Origin: Pseudomonas synxantha
GTDB taxonomy: Bacteria > Pseudomonadota > Gammaproteobacteria > Pseudomonadales > Pseudomonadaceae
Assembly: GCF_900105675.1 (NCBI RefSeq)
Contig: NZ_LT629786.1
Span: 5,704,001 to 5,768,000, forward strand
Length of the DNA stretch: 64,000 nt
Direction of reading: 5' to 3'
The notes beneath the pieces are model-generated. The model did not search any database. It worked only from the letters and a program-made list of their open reading frames with translations, and was not told the origin of the DNA. Each line of letters starts with the position of its first letter. Within the stretch, counting starts at the first letter, position 1. Both the position numbers and the translations under genes were made by a program. Positions 16,984 through 26,277 of this stretch are shown one piece after another.

Positions 16984-18579
16984 ATGCCCGTACCCGATCT
17001 GTTCCGCGACGGCCTGGCCCGAGGCTGGAAAACCCACAACGGCGCCGCCCTCGACAACGACCTGACCCTGGAAGCCGATGTAGCCATTATCGGCAGCGGT
17101 GCCGGAGGCGGCACCACCGCCGAAATCCTCAGCGCCGCCGGCTACAAAGTGTTGTTGATCGAAGAAGGCCCACTCAAGACCAGCAGCGACTTCAAGCTGC
17201 TGGAGGACGAAGCCTATGCCAGCCTTTACCAGGAGGGCATCGGGCGTATGAGCAAGGACGGCGCCATCACTATCCTGCAAGGCCGGGCGGTGGGCGGCAC
17301 CACCTTGATCAACTGGACCTCCAGTTTTCGCACACCCGACGCCACCCTCGCTCACTGGGCCAGCGAATACGCAGTGAAAGGTCATAGCAGCGCAGAGATG
17401 GCGCCCTGGTTCGAAAAAATGGAACAGCGCCTGGGCATCGCGCCGTGGGCGCTGCCGCCGAATGCCAACAACGATGTGATCCGCAAAGGCTGCGAAAAAC
17501 TCGGCTACAGCTGGCACGTGATCCCACGCAATGTGCGCGGCTGCTTCAACCTGGGTTATTGCGGCATGGGCTGCCCGGTCAATGCCAAGCAGTCGATGCT
17601 GGTGACGACTATCCCCTCCACCCTGGAAAACGGCGGCGAGCTGCTGTATCTGGCCCGCGCCGAGCAGCTCAAATACAGTGGCGACACTATCAGCAGCCTG
17701 GAGTGCGTGGCCATGGACGAACGCTGCGTGGCACCCACCGGACGCAAGATCAGCGTGAAGGCCAGGCACTACGTGCTGTCGGGCGGCGGCATCAACAGCC
17801 CGGCCCTGCTGATGCGCTCGGACGCACCCGACCCGCATTCGCGGCTGGGCAAACGCACCTTTCTACATCTGGTCAACTTTTCCGCCGGGTTGTTCGACGA
17901 AGTGATCAACCCGTTCTACGGTGCGCCGCAGTCGATCTATTCCGACCATTTCCAATGGCAGGACGGCACCACCGGTAAAATGTCCTACAAGCTTGAAGCA
18001 CCGCCTTTGCACCCAGGGTTGGCCAGCACCCTGTTCGGCGGCTACGGCGCGCAAAACGCACTGGACATGAATCGACTGCCCCACACCCACGCCATGCTCG
18101 CACTGCTGCGCGACGGTTTTCACCCCGACAGCCTGGGCGGCACTGTGGATCTGCGTGGTGACGGCACGCCGGTGCTCGACTATCAGGTCTCACCCTACGC
18201 CTGGGATGGCCTGCGCCGGGCCTTCCACAGCATGGCCGAGATCCAGTTCGCCGCAGGAGCCAAATCGGTCAAGCCCCTGCATCACGATGCAAGGTTCGTG
18301 AACACCTTGGCCGAAGCACGCAGCGTGATTGACGGCTTGAGCCTGGAACTGCACCGCACAACCCTGGGCAGCGCCCATGTGATGGGCGGTTGTGCCATGG
18401 GCGAAGACCCGAAAAACGCCGTGGCCGACAGCCTTGGCCGACATCATCAGTTGCGCAACCTGTCGATTCACGATGGCTCGTTGTTCCCCACCAGCATTGG
18501 CGCCAACCCGCAATTGTCGGTGTACGGATTGACCGCGCAACTCGCGACAGCGTTGGCCGAACGTCTGAAAACGGCATGA
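16984..18579 (+). CDS. GMC family FAD-dependent oxidoreductase
   Basis: A 531-residue flavoprotein of the glucose-methanol-choline family. FAD-binding GSGAGGGTTAEIL is at residues 37-49, the GMC_N segment GGTTLINW follows, and a cysteine cluster RGCFNLGYCGMGCPVNAKQ resembles that of long-chain alcohol oxidases and sorbitol dehydrogenases. The C-terminal GMC domain carries the active-site histidine in HVMGGCAMGEDP and ends NPQLSVYGLTAQLA. There is no signal peptide, so export would need the upstream Tat-leader partner. It probably oxidises an alcohol to the aldehyde used by the CalB-like enzyme; the substrate is unproven. Confidence 0.86.
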   Translation: MPVPDLFRDGLARGWKTHNGAALDNDLTLEADVAIIGSGAGGGTTAEILSAAGYKVLLIEEGPLKTSSDFKLLEDEAYASLYQEGIGRMSKDGAITILQGRAVGGTTLINWTSSFRTPDATLAHWASEYAVKGHSSAEMAPWFEKMEQRLGIAPWALPPNANNDVIRKGCEKLGYSWHVIPRNVRGCFNLGYCGMGCPVNAKQSMLVTTIPSTLENGGELLYLARAEQLKYSGDTISSLECVAMDERCVAPTGRKISVKARHYVLSGGGINSPALLMRSDAPDPHSRLGKRTFLHLVNFSAGLFDEVINPFYGAPQSIYSDHFQWQDGTTGKMSYKLEAPPLHPGLASTLFGGYGAQNALDMNRLPHTHAMLALLRDGFHPDSLGGTVDLRGDGTPVLDYQVSPYAWDGLRRAFHSMAEIQFAAGAKSVKPLHHDARFVNTLAEARSVIDGLSLELHRTTLGSAHVMGGCAMGEDPKNAVADSLGRHHQLRNLSIHDGSLFPTSIGANPQLSVYGLTAQLATALAERLKTA

Positions 18580-18613
18580 AAAAGCGTGGGATTAACGACC
18601 TCTATCTACATAA

Positions 18614-19516
<903 letters not shown>

Positions 19517-19540
19517 GTTTTTTAGTGCCTGTGAGGGCCT

Positions 19541-19615
19541 CATCGGGGGCAAGCCCCCTCCCACATTTTGAATGTGTTCACAAATCAAAGTGTGGGAGGG
19601 GGCTTGCCCCCGATG
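19541..19615. repeat. REP doublet, outward arrangement
   Basis: CATCGGGGGCAAGCCCCC on the left and its complement on the right, with the TCCCAC/GTGGGA ends facing inward around a spacer of about 30 bases (TTTTGAATGTGTTCACAAATC). Each unit also forms its own small GGGGGC/GCCCCC hairpin. It lies between the convergent ferredoxin and mutM genes. Confidence 0.92.
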
Positions 19616-19639
19616 GCGATATCAGCCATCACACAGCAC

Positions 19640-20452
19640 TCAGCTCTGGCACTTGGGGCAAAACACACTCGCCCGCTGCCCCAGCACCACATTGCGCAAC
19701 TCGGTCCCACAGACCTTGCACGCCTCGCCGCCACGGCCATACACGTACAGTTCCTGCTGGAAATACCCCGGCTGCCCATCGCCGCCGATAAAGTCCCGCA
19801 GCGTAGTACCGCCCCGCTCGATAGCAGCGGCCAGCACCCGTTTGATCTCAATCGCCAGCTTCAAATAGCGCCCGCGTGAAATGCCACCCGCCGCACGCCG
19901 CGGGTCAATACCCGCCGCAAACAGCGCTTCCGTCGCATAGATATTGCCCACCCCTACCACTACCGCGTTGTCCATGATGAACGGCTTCACCGCCATCGAT
20001 TTGCCGCGCGACAGCTGGAACAAACGTTCGCCGTCAAACAGCTCGGTCAACGGTTCCGGCCCCAGGCGAATCAGCAGTTCGTGGTTGTGCGGGTCCTGGC
20101 TCCAGAGCATTGCACCGAAACGTCGAGGGTCGGTGTAGCGCAAGGCCAGGCCGGATTCGAGTTCGATGTCGACATGTTCATGCTTGAGCGCAGGCATGCC
20201 CACCTCCACCAGGCGCAGGTTGCCCGACATGCCCAAGTGACTGATCAAGGTGCCCACCTCGGCATTGATCAACAGGTACTTGGCCCGCCGTTCCACCAGC
20301 ACGATACGCTGCCCCGACAGGCGCACATCCAGGTCTTCCGGGATCGGCCAGCGCAGGCGCCGGTCACGCACCACCACGCGGCTGACGCGCTGGCCTTCCA
20401 AATGCGGGGCAATCCCGCGCCGGGTGGTTTCGACTTCTGGTAACTCGGGCAT
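19640..20452 (-). CDS. mutM: Formamidopyrimidine-DNA glycosylase MutM (Fpg)
   Basis: A 270-residue base-excision repair glycosylase for 8-oxoguanine and formamidopyrimidines. The catalytic N-terminus [13 protein letters not shown] (Pro2 nucleophile, Glu3) directly follows Met1. The central helix-two-turn-helix is in [20 protein letters not shown], and the C-terminal zinc finger C-x2-C-x16-C-x2-C (CKVCGTEL...CPKCQ) is intact. It begins 21 bases after the HDOD gene on the same strand. Confidence 0.97.
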   Translation of the reverse strand: MPELPEVETTRRGIAPHLEGQRVSRVVVRDRRLRWPIPEDLDVRLSGQRIVLVERRAKYLLINAEVGTLISHLGMSGNLRLVEVGMPALKHEHVDIELESGLALRYTDPRRFGAMLWSQDPHNHELLIRLGPEPLTELFDGERLFQLSRGKSMAVKPFIMDNAVVVGVGNIYATEALFAAGIDPRRAAGGISRGRYLKLAIEIKRVLAAAIERGGTTLRDFIGGDGQPGYFQQELYVYGRGGEACKVCGTELRNVVLGQRASVFCPKCQS

Positions 20453-20473
20453 GTGTACCTCTTGAATAACGGG

Positions 20474-21340
20474 TCAGTGCGCGCCCAGTTCGCGGATCGA
20501 CAACTTCAGGCTCTCGAAGTCGTAGTCCGACAGGCCCACGTAATCCAGCACCAGATGGCCAATCGCGTTCCACTCATGGTCCACGGCCTGGTTGCCCAGC
20601 ACGCGACAGGACGAACAGATATGCTCGGCCATCTTCAAAATCGCCAGTAGGTTCTTGAGCTGCGGATTGCGCGACGTCTCATCGCTGAAAATCGCCAGGG
20701 CATTGTGGTGATTGGCGATGGCATCGGTCACATGTTCCGGCAGGCGCCAGGACTTGGCGGTGTAGTAGCCGACCACCGCATGGTTGGTGTTGAACGCGTT
20801 GTTCTCGGTGTCGACCACGCGGCGCTCGGGGCCGGCGCTGGCATAAGCCTGCTCCAGCACCGCCATGTAGTTGGGGAAACGCTTGAGCATCAGCGGCACG
20901 CCACAATCATGGAACAAGCCCAAGGCATAGGCCTCGTCCACCGCCTGGGTGCCGGTGCGCTTGGCCAGGGTGAGGCAGGTCATGGCCACATCCTGGGCGG
21001 TGTCCCAGAAGCGGTTGAGGGTGACGATGGTGTCGTCGCTCATCTCGCCCTTGATCGACAAGGCATTGATCAGGTTGATGACCGACCGACTGCCCAACAG
21101 GTTAACCGCACGCTGGATGGAGGCGATCTTGTTGCTCAAGCCGTAATACGACGAGTTGACGATCTTGAGCAACGCGCCAGACAAGCCCGGGTCTTGGGCG
21201 ATCAACCGTGCGATCACTTCCAGGTCCGGGTCGGGCATGTACTGCTCCATCTGCAAATCCACCATGATCTGCGGTTGGGGCGGCACGCTGATGCCTTGCA
21301 GGACCTGTTGGATCTGCTCGGCGGAAAGCTCTTGGGACAT
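20474..21340 (-). CDS. HDOD domain protein
   Basis: A 288-residue protein almost entirely occupied by an HDOD domain (about residues 15-215), the degenerate HD-like signalling module. Typical segments are QDPGLSGALLKIVNSSYYGL, IASIQRAVNLLGSRSVINLI and ALGLFHDCGVPLMLKRFP, in which an HD pair survives (FHDCG). No GGDEF, EAL or receiver domain is attached. Such proteins act in signalling and stress or motility control, but the target cannot be inferred. It is upstream of mutM and divergent from rlmI. Confidence 0.88.
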   Translation of the reverse strand: MSQELSAEQIQQVLQGISVPPQPQIMVDLQMEQYMPDPDLEVIARLIAQDPGLSGALLKIVNSSYYGLSNKIASIQRAVNLLGSRSVINLINALSIKGEMSDDTIVTLNRFWDTAQDVAMTCLTLAKRTGTQAVDEAYALGLFHDCGVPLMLKRFPNYMAVLEQAYASAGPERRVVDTENNAFNTNHAVVGYYTAKSWRLPEHVTDAIANHHNALAIFSDETSRNPQLKNLLAILKMAEHICSSCRVLGNQAVDHEWNAIGHLVLDYVGLSDYDFESLKLSIRELGAH

Positions 21341-21492
21341 AAGTACACACTCTGGGCTAGACGCGAATTCTAACCCTTATGCGGACATGGCCGACACCCA
21401 CAACCCAAACTGAAACCCTCCCACATGTCCGGTGCCGCCGCCAAATAATGCGCAACACGCTATACTCCCGCTCTTTTTTCCGGAGCGACGTC

Positions 21493-22689
21493 ATGTCCCT
21501 GCCAAGCCTGCGTCTCAAAGCCAACGCCGATCGTCGTTTGCGCAACGGCCACCTGTGGGTCTACAGCAACGAAATCGACGTGGCCGCCACACCACTCCAT
21601 GGCTTCCAGGCAGGCGACCAGGCGATCCTGGAAGCGGCCGGCGGCAAGACCCTGGGCATCGTGGCCATGAGCCCGAACAACCTGATCTGCGCTCGCCTGC
21701 TGTCGCGCGACATCAAGTTGCCGTTGGACAAGTCGCTGCTGGTGCACCGCCTGAACGTCGCCCTGTCCCTGCGTGACCGCCTGTTCGACAAGCCGTTCTA
21801 TCGCCTGGTCTATGGTGATTCCGACCTGCTGCCTGGCTTGGTGGTCGACCGTTTCGGCGACATCCTGGTGGTACAGATCGCCTCGGCGACCATGGAAGCC
21901 CATAAAGAAGACGTGATCGCCGCGCTGACCCAAGTGCTCAAGCCGAGCGGCATCCTGTTCAAGAACGACTCCGCCGCACGTGACGCCGAAGGGCTCAACC
22001 GCTATGTCGAAACCGTGTTCGGCCTGGTGCCGGAGTGGGTGGCGCTGGAAGAAAACGGCGTGAAATTCGAAGCCCCGGTGATCCAGGGCCAGAAAACCGG
22101 CTGGTTCTACGACCACCGCATGAATCGCGCCCGCCTGGCCCCGTATGCCAAGGGCAAGCGTGTGCTCGACCTGTACAGCTACATCGGCGGCTGGGGCGTG
22201 CAAGCCGCCGCCTTTGGCGCCAGTGAAGTGTTCTGCGTCGATGCGTCGGCCTTCGCCCTCGACGGCGTCGAGCGCAACGCCGCGCTGAACGGTGTTGCCG
22301 AGAAGATGACCTGCATCGAAGGCGACGTATTCGAAGCCCTCAAGGAACTGAAAGCCAGCGAAGAGCGCTTCGACGTGATCGTCGCCGACCCACCGGCCTT
22401 CATCAAGCGCAAGAAAGACATGAAGAACGGCGAAGGCGCCTACCGCCGCCTCAACGAGCAAGCCATGCGCCTGCTCAGCAAGGACGGCATCCTCGTCAGC
22501 GCCTCGTGCTCCATGCACCTGCCGGAAGACGATCTGCAGAACATCCTGTTGACCAGCGCCCGCCACCTGGACCGCAATATCCAGATGCTCGAGCGTGGCG
22601 GTCAGGGTCCGGATCACCCGGTACACCCAGCGATTGTCGAAACACGCTATATCAAGAGCATTACGTGCCGGTTGTTGCCTAATAGCTAA
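21493..22689 (+). CDS. rlmI: 23S rRNA (cytosine1962-C5)-methyltransferase RlmI-type
   Basis: A 398-residue methyltransferase with an N-terminal PUA domain (LRLKANADRRLRNGHLWVYSNEID), an EEHD-like middle region and a Rossmann SAM domain with LDLYSYIGGWGVQAAAFGA. The catalytic motif region is VIVADPPAFIKRKKDMKNGEGAYRRLN, and VSASCSMHL holds the conserved cysteine. The start MSLPSLRLKAN at 21493 has CGGAG nine bases upstream; a TATACT hexamer at 21461-21466 may be its -10. A hairpin with a short U-run follows the stop. Confidence 0.93.
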   Translation: MSLPSLRLKANADRRLRNGHLWVYSNEIDVAATPLHGFQAGDQAILEAAGGKTLGIVAMSPNNLICARLLSRDIKLPLDKSLLVHRLNVALSLRDRLFDKPFYRLVYGDSDLLPGLVVDRFGDILVVQIASATMEAHKEDVIAALTQVLKPSGILFKNDSAARDAEGLNRYVETVFGLVPEWVALEENGVKFEAPVIQGQKTGWFYDHRMNRARLAPYAKGKRVLDLYSYIGGWGVQAAAFGASEVFCVDASAFALDGVERNAALNGVAEKMTCIEGDVFEALKELKASEERFDVIVADPPAFIKRKKDMKNGEGAYRRLNEQAMRLLSKDGILVSASCSMHLPEDDLQNILLTSARHLDRNIQMLERGGQGPDHPVHPAIVETRYIKSITCRLLPNS

Positions 22690-22701
22690 TAGGCTATAGG
22701 C

Positions 22702-22740
22702 CCCGCAGGAGCACTCAACGGGTGTTCCTACGGGATTTTC
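22702..22740 (+). terminator. Hairpin after rlmI, probable terminator
   Basis: CCCGCAGGAGCAC pairs with GTGTTCCTACGGG (two G-U pairs) around a seven-base loop and is followed by ATTTTC. The T-run is short, so termination may be partial. It lies 12 bases after the rlmI stop and before the transporter gene. Confidence 0.6.
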
Positions 22741-22826
22741 GGAATTGTCCTGCCGCAGCATCCATTGACTTTGCTTGCAGCCAGATCGACCCTCGTTTCC
22801 CCCTCACGGATCGAGCGAACAGGCTG

Positions 22827-24017
22827 ATGCTGCATCGTGCGCCCTCATCAAAAAAGTCATCCATCATCCTTCTGCTGATGACAATGACGTTGCTGGCCGT
22901 CTTCCCGCTCGACGTGGTCCTGCCCTCATTCCCCGCCCTCTCCGGCCACTTTCTCACTACGCCTTCCGAGATCGCTCAATCCGTCAGTGTCTTCGCCATT
23001 GGCCTGGCGGTCTCGTTGCTGCTGATCGGGCCGTTGTCTGACCTGTTTGGCCGCAAGAAGCTGCTGCTGGCCGGTATTGCACTATCGGCGATTGGCGCAG
23101 CGGGATGCTTATTGGCTGAGGACTTTCGATGGTTCATTGGCTTTCGCGTAGTCCAGGCGGTGGGGTGCGGGGCATTTGCTTTGTCACAGGCGCTGATCCA
23201 GGACCTGTTCGCCGGTCGGGAACTGGAGCGGATTCGAATCTGGATGACCACCGCCGGAGGGATTTTCATCTCCAGTTCGCCGCTGATGGGGACTTGGCTG
23301 CAGCTCCTGGGCGGCTGGCAGGCCAGCTTTTACGTGTTTATCGCGCTGGCAACCGTGGTGTGGCTGTGGTCCGCACGTCTATTGCACGATGCCCGCAGCA
23401 GCCACCGCCCGTCCAAGCGACAGTTTTTCAGTGGGTATTGGCTGCTGTTCTCCGACATACGATTTATCGGTTACTGGCTGATTTCTGCCCTGGCCTTTGC
23501 CTGTCATTTCTCGTTCATTGTGATGTCGCCACTGATCTTCATGGAGCGCTTGAACCTGTCGGCGTATCAATTTGCCTGGGCACTGCTGCTATATGGCGCG
23601 GCCTACGTATTCGGCGGAGTGATTGCCAGCGTCCTGCATCGCAAGATGGACGCAGTCCGTCAAATCAATACCGGCCTGCTGTTGATCGCCCTTTCAGGCC
23701 TGGTCATGCTTTGGCTGGCCTGGCAGTTCGGCCTGTCTGCCGCCACGGTGCTGATCCCGATGTTGATCTGCACTGCCGGCACTACCATCTGCCGTCCCAT
23801 CGCCAACTCCAAGGCCATGAGCCTCTATCCACAACTGGCCGGCACAGCGACCTCCGCCGGTAGCCTGCTGATTTTCATGTGCGGTGGCCTGATCAGCCTG
23901 GTGATCAACCTGGCCACCGACAACCTGACCATCGCCCTCGCCCTGTGCTTTCTAATCCTGAGCGCCGCAGGGCTCGCCCTGAATGCACTGATCAAGCCAC
24001 GCCCACACGTCCCATAG
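22827..24017 (+). CDS. Bcr/CflA-like MFS drug or metabolite exporter
   Basis: A 396-residue membrane protein with about twelve hydrophobic helices. Motif A between helices 2 and 3 reads GPLSDLFGRKKLLL, and helix 1 has FPLDVVLPSFPAL, close to the D-x-x-LP-x-P-x motif of the Bcr/CflA (DHA1) family. Helix 5 carries a SSPLMGTWL motif-C-like segment. The substrate could be a drug, a sulfonamide or bicyclomycin-like compound, or a siderophore. The ATG at 22827 is chosen because the N-terminal charged residues then directly precede helix 1; its Shine-Dalgarno is weak. Confidence 0.82.
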   Translation: MLHRAPSSKKSSIILLLMTMTLLAVFPLDVVLPSFPALSGHFLTTPSEIAQSVSVFAIGLAVSLLLIGPLSDLFGRKKLLLAGIALSAIGAAGCLLAEDFRWFIGFRVVQAVGCGAFALSQALIQDLFAGRELERIRIWMTTAGGIFISSSPLMGTWLQLLGGWQASFYVFIALATVVWLWSARLLHDARSSHRPSKRQFFSGYWLLFSDIRFIGYWLISALAFACHFSFIVMSPLIFMERLNLSAYQFAWALLLYGAAYVFGGVIASVLHRKMDAVRQINTGLLLIALSGLVMLWLAWQFGLSAATVLIPMLICTAGTTICRPIANSKAMSLYPQLAGTATSAGSLLIFMCGGLISLVINLATDNLTIALALCFLILSAAGLALNALIKPRPHVP

Positions 24018-24246
24018 CCGTTATCTTCACGGTTTCGGCCATTCCCTCCAGCCGCCAGCGGTGTAGAATCGGCCCTATTCATCGCCAGTCATCCCCCGGC
24101 GGGTTTATGAGCTCGAGGCCCAAGCACGCGGCGATCCCGCGACGCGAGTGGCAACTTCCGGACACACGGCCATTTTTCGGGTGTTCCAGTCGTCAATTAG
24201 AAGCTCACTCCCCTTTAGTACTTGATTAGCCGCCCGGAGTGCTCCA

Positions 24247-26088
24247 ATGCCTGATTACCGCTCGAAAACATCCACCCACGGCCGCAACATGGCCGGCGCC
24301 CGCGCACTGTGGCGTGCCACGGGGATGAAAGATGACGACTTCAAGAAGCCGATCATCGCGATTGCCAACTCCTTCACCCAGTTCGTACCCGGTCACGTCC
24401 ACCTCAAGGACCTGGGTCAACTGGTCGCCCGTGAAATCGAACGCGCCGGCGGTGTAGCGAAAGAATTCAACACCATCGCCGTGGATGACGGCATCGCCAT
24501 GGGTCATGACGGCATGCTGTACTCGCTGCCGAGCCGCGAGATCATCGCCGACTCCGTGGAGTACATGGTCAACGCCCACTGCGCCGACGCCATCGTGTGC
24601 ATCTCCAACTGCGACAAGATCACCCCCGGCATGTTGATGGCTGCCTTGCGCCTGAACATCCCGGTGATCTTCGTCTCCGGCGGGCCGATGGAAGCCGGCA
24701 AGACCAAGCTCGCTTCCCACGGCCTCGACCTGGTCGACGCCATGGTGATCGCCGCCGATTCCAGCGCCTCTGACGAGAAGGTCGCGGAATACGAGCGTAG
24801 CGCCTGTCCGACTTGTGGTTCGTGCTCCGGCATGTTCACCGCCAACTCGATGAACTGCCTGGTCGAAGCCCTGGGCCTGGCCTTGCCGGGCAACGGTTCC
24901 ACGCTGGCCACCCACAGCGACCGCGAGCAGCTGTTCCTGCAGGCCGGCCGCACCATCGTCGAGCTGTGCAAGCGTTACTACGGCGAGAACGATGAGTCGG
25001 TGTTGCCGCGCAATATCGCCAACTTCAAGGCGTTCGAAAACGCCATGACCCTGGACATCGCCATGGGCGGTTCCACCAACACCATCCTGCATTTGCTGGC
25101 CGCGGCCCAGGAAGCCGAGATCGATTTCGACCTGCGCGACATCGACCGCCTGTCCCGCCACGTGCCGCAACTGTGCAAGGTCGCGCCAAACATCCAGAAG
25201 TACCACATGGAAGACGTGCACCGCGCAGGCGGGATCTTCTCGATCCTCGGCTCCCTGGCCCGCGGCGGCCTGCTGCACACCGACCTGCCGACCGTGCACA
25301 GCAAGTCCATCGCCGAAGGCATCGCCAAATGGGACATCACCCAGACCGACGACGAAGCCGTACACACCTTCTTCAAGGCCGGCCCGGCGGGCATCCCGAC
25401 CCAGACCGCCTTCAGCCAGTCGACCCGTTGGGACAGCCTGGACACCGACCGTGAAAACGGCTGCATCCGCAGTGTCGAGCACGCCTACTCCCAGGAAGGC
25501 GGCCTGGCCGTGCTGTACGGCAACATCGCCCTCGACGGCTGCGTGGTGAAAACCGCGGGTGTGGATGAGTCCATCCATGTCTTCGAAGGCCGCGCCAAGA
25601 TCTACGAAAGCCAGGACAGCTCGGTACGCGGCATCCTCGCCGACGAGGTCAAGGAAGGCGACATCGTGATCATCCGCTACGAAGGCCCGAAAGGCGGGCC
25701 GGGTATGCAGGAGATGCTCTACCCCACCTCGTACCTTAAATCCAAGGGCCTGGGCAAAGCCTGCGCGCTGCTGACCGACGGGCGCTTCTCCGGCGGCACC
25801 TCGGGCCTCTCCATCGGCCACGCTTCGCCGGAAGCGGCTGCCGGTGGCGCCATCGGCCTGGTGCAGGATGGCGACAAGGTGCTGATCGACATTCCGAACC
25901 GCTCGATCAACCTGTTGATCAGCGACGAAGAACTGGCTGCACGTCGGGTCGAGCAGGACAAGAAGGGTTGGAAGCCGGTGGAAAAACGTCCGCGTAAAGT
26001 CACTACTGCGTTGAAGGCCTACGCGTTGTTGGCCACCAGCGCCGACAAGGGTGCCGTACGCAACAAAGCCATGCTCGACGGCCTGTAA
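24247..26088 (+). CDS. ilvD: Dihydroxy-acid dehydratase IlvD
   Basis: A 613-residue iron-sulfur dehydratase, the third common enzyme of isoleucine and valine synthesis, converting 2,3-dihydroxy acids to 2-keto acids. The cluster and substrate motifs are [32 protein letters not shown] and [19 protein letters not shown]; the C-terminal domain has [23 protein letters not shown]. The length matches the long (about 613-residue) class. The ATG follows CCGGAGTGCTCCA. A strong terminator follows the stop. Confidence 0.97.
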   Translation: MPDYRSKTSTHGRNMAGARALWRATGMKDDDFKKPIIAIANSFTQFVPGHVHLKDLGQLVAREIERAGGVAKEFNTIAVDDGIAMGHDGMLYSLPSREIIADSVEYMVNAHCADAIVCISNCDKITPGMLMAALRLNIPVIFVSGGPMEAGKTKLASHGLDLVDAMVIAADSSASDEKVAEYERSACPTCGSCSGMFTANSMNCLVEALGLALPGNGSTLATHSDREQLFLQAGRTIVELCKRYYGENDESVLPRNIANFKAFENAMTLDIAMGGSTNTILHLLAAAQEAEIDFDLRDIDRLSRHVPQLCKVAPNIQKYHMEDVHRAGGIFSILGSLARGGLLHTDLPTVHSKSIAEGIAKWDITQTDDEAVHTFFKAGPAGIPTQTAFSQSTRWDSLDTDRENGCIRSVEHAYSQEGGLAVLYGNIALDGCVVKTAGVDESIHVFEGRAKIYESQDSSVRGILADEVKEGDIVIIRYEGPKGGPGMQEMLYPTSYLKSKGLGKACALLTDGRFSGGTSGLSIGHASPEAAAGGAIGLVQDGDKVLIDIPNRSINLLISDEELAARRVEQDKKGWKPVEKRPRKVTTALKAYALLATSADKGAVRNKAMLDGL

Positions 26089-26100
26089 GCCCCGCGCATG

Positions 26101-26133
26101 AAAATGCCCCGCCAGGTGCGGGGCATTTTTTTT
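26101..26133 (+). terminator. Rho-independent terminator of ilvD
   Basis: A perfect 12-bp stem (AAAATGCCCCGC with GCGGGGCATTTT) around a five-base loop is followed by a continuous T-run of eight. It starts 12 bases after the ilvD stop and, because of the A-run on its left, could also work for transcripts arriving from the other side. Confidence 0.93.
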
Positions 26134-26166
26134 GCCTGGAGATAACCCCAAGCACAATGATGATCA

Positions 26167-26260
26167 AAATGTGGGAGGGGGCTTGCTCCCGATAGCGGTG
26201 GGTCAGCCAACATCAATGTTGGCTGGGCCGACGTCTTAGCGGGCAAGCCCCCTCCCACAG
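26167..26260. repeat. REPIN with a diverged right arm
   Basis: The left arm is the standard AATGTGGGAGGGGGCTTGCT form, but the right arm reads GCGGGCAAGCCCCCTCCCAC, so the inner part no longer pairs with CTCCCGAT. The loop carries CCAACATCAATGTTGG, a small hairpin. It lies between the convergent ilvD and TonB-dependent receptor genes. Confidence 0.88.
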
Positions 26261-26277
26261 AAGTGATGCGTCAGGTT

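Noticed and set aside
24107..24232. A 41-codon frame just upstream of ilvD ending in PLVLD, possible attenuation leader peptide
   Set aside because: Too few branched-chain amino acid codons in a row, no good ribosome site, and no terminator/antiterminator pair before ilvD.
24226..26157. A 643-codon antisense frame opposite ilvD
   Set aside because: It is the complement of a fully conserved IlvD sequence; long antisense frames are expected in G+C-rich genes and its translation has no family features.
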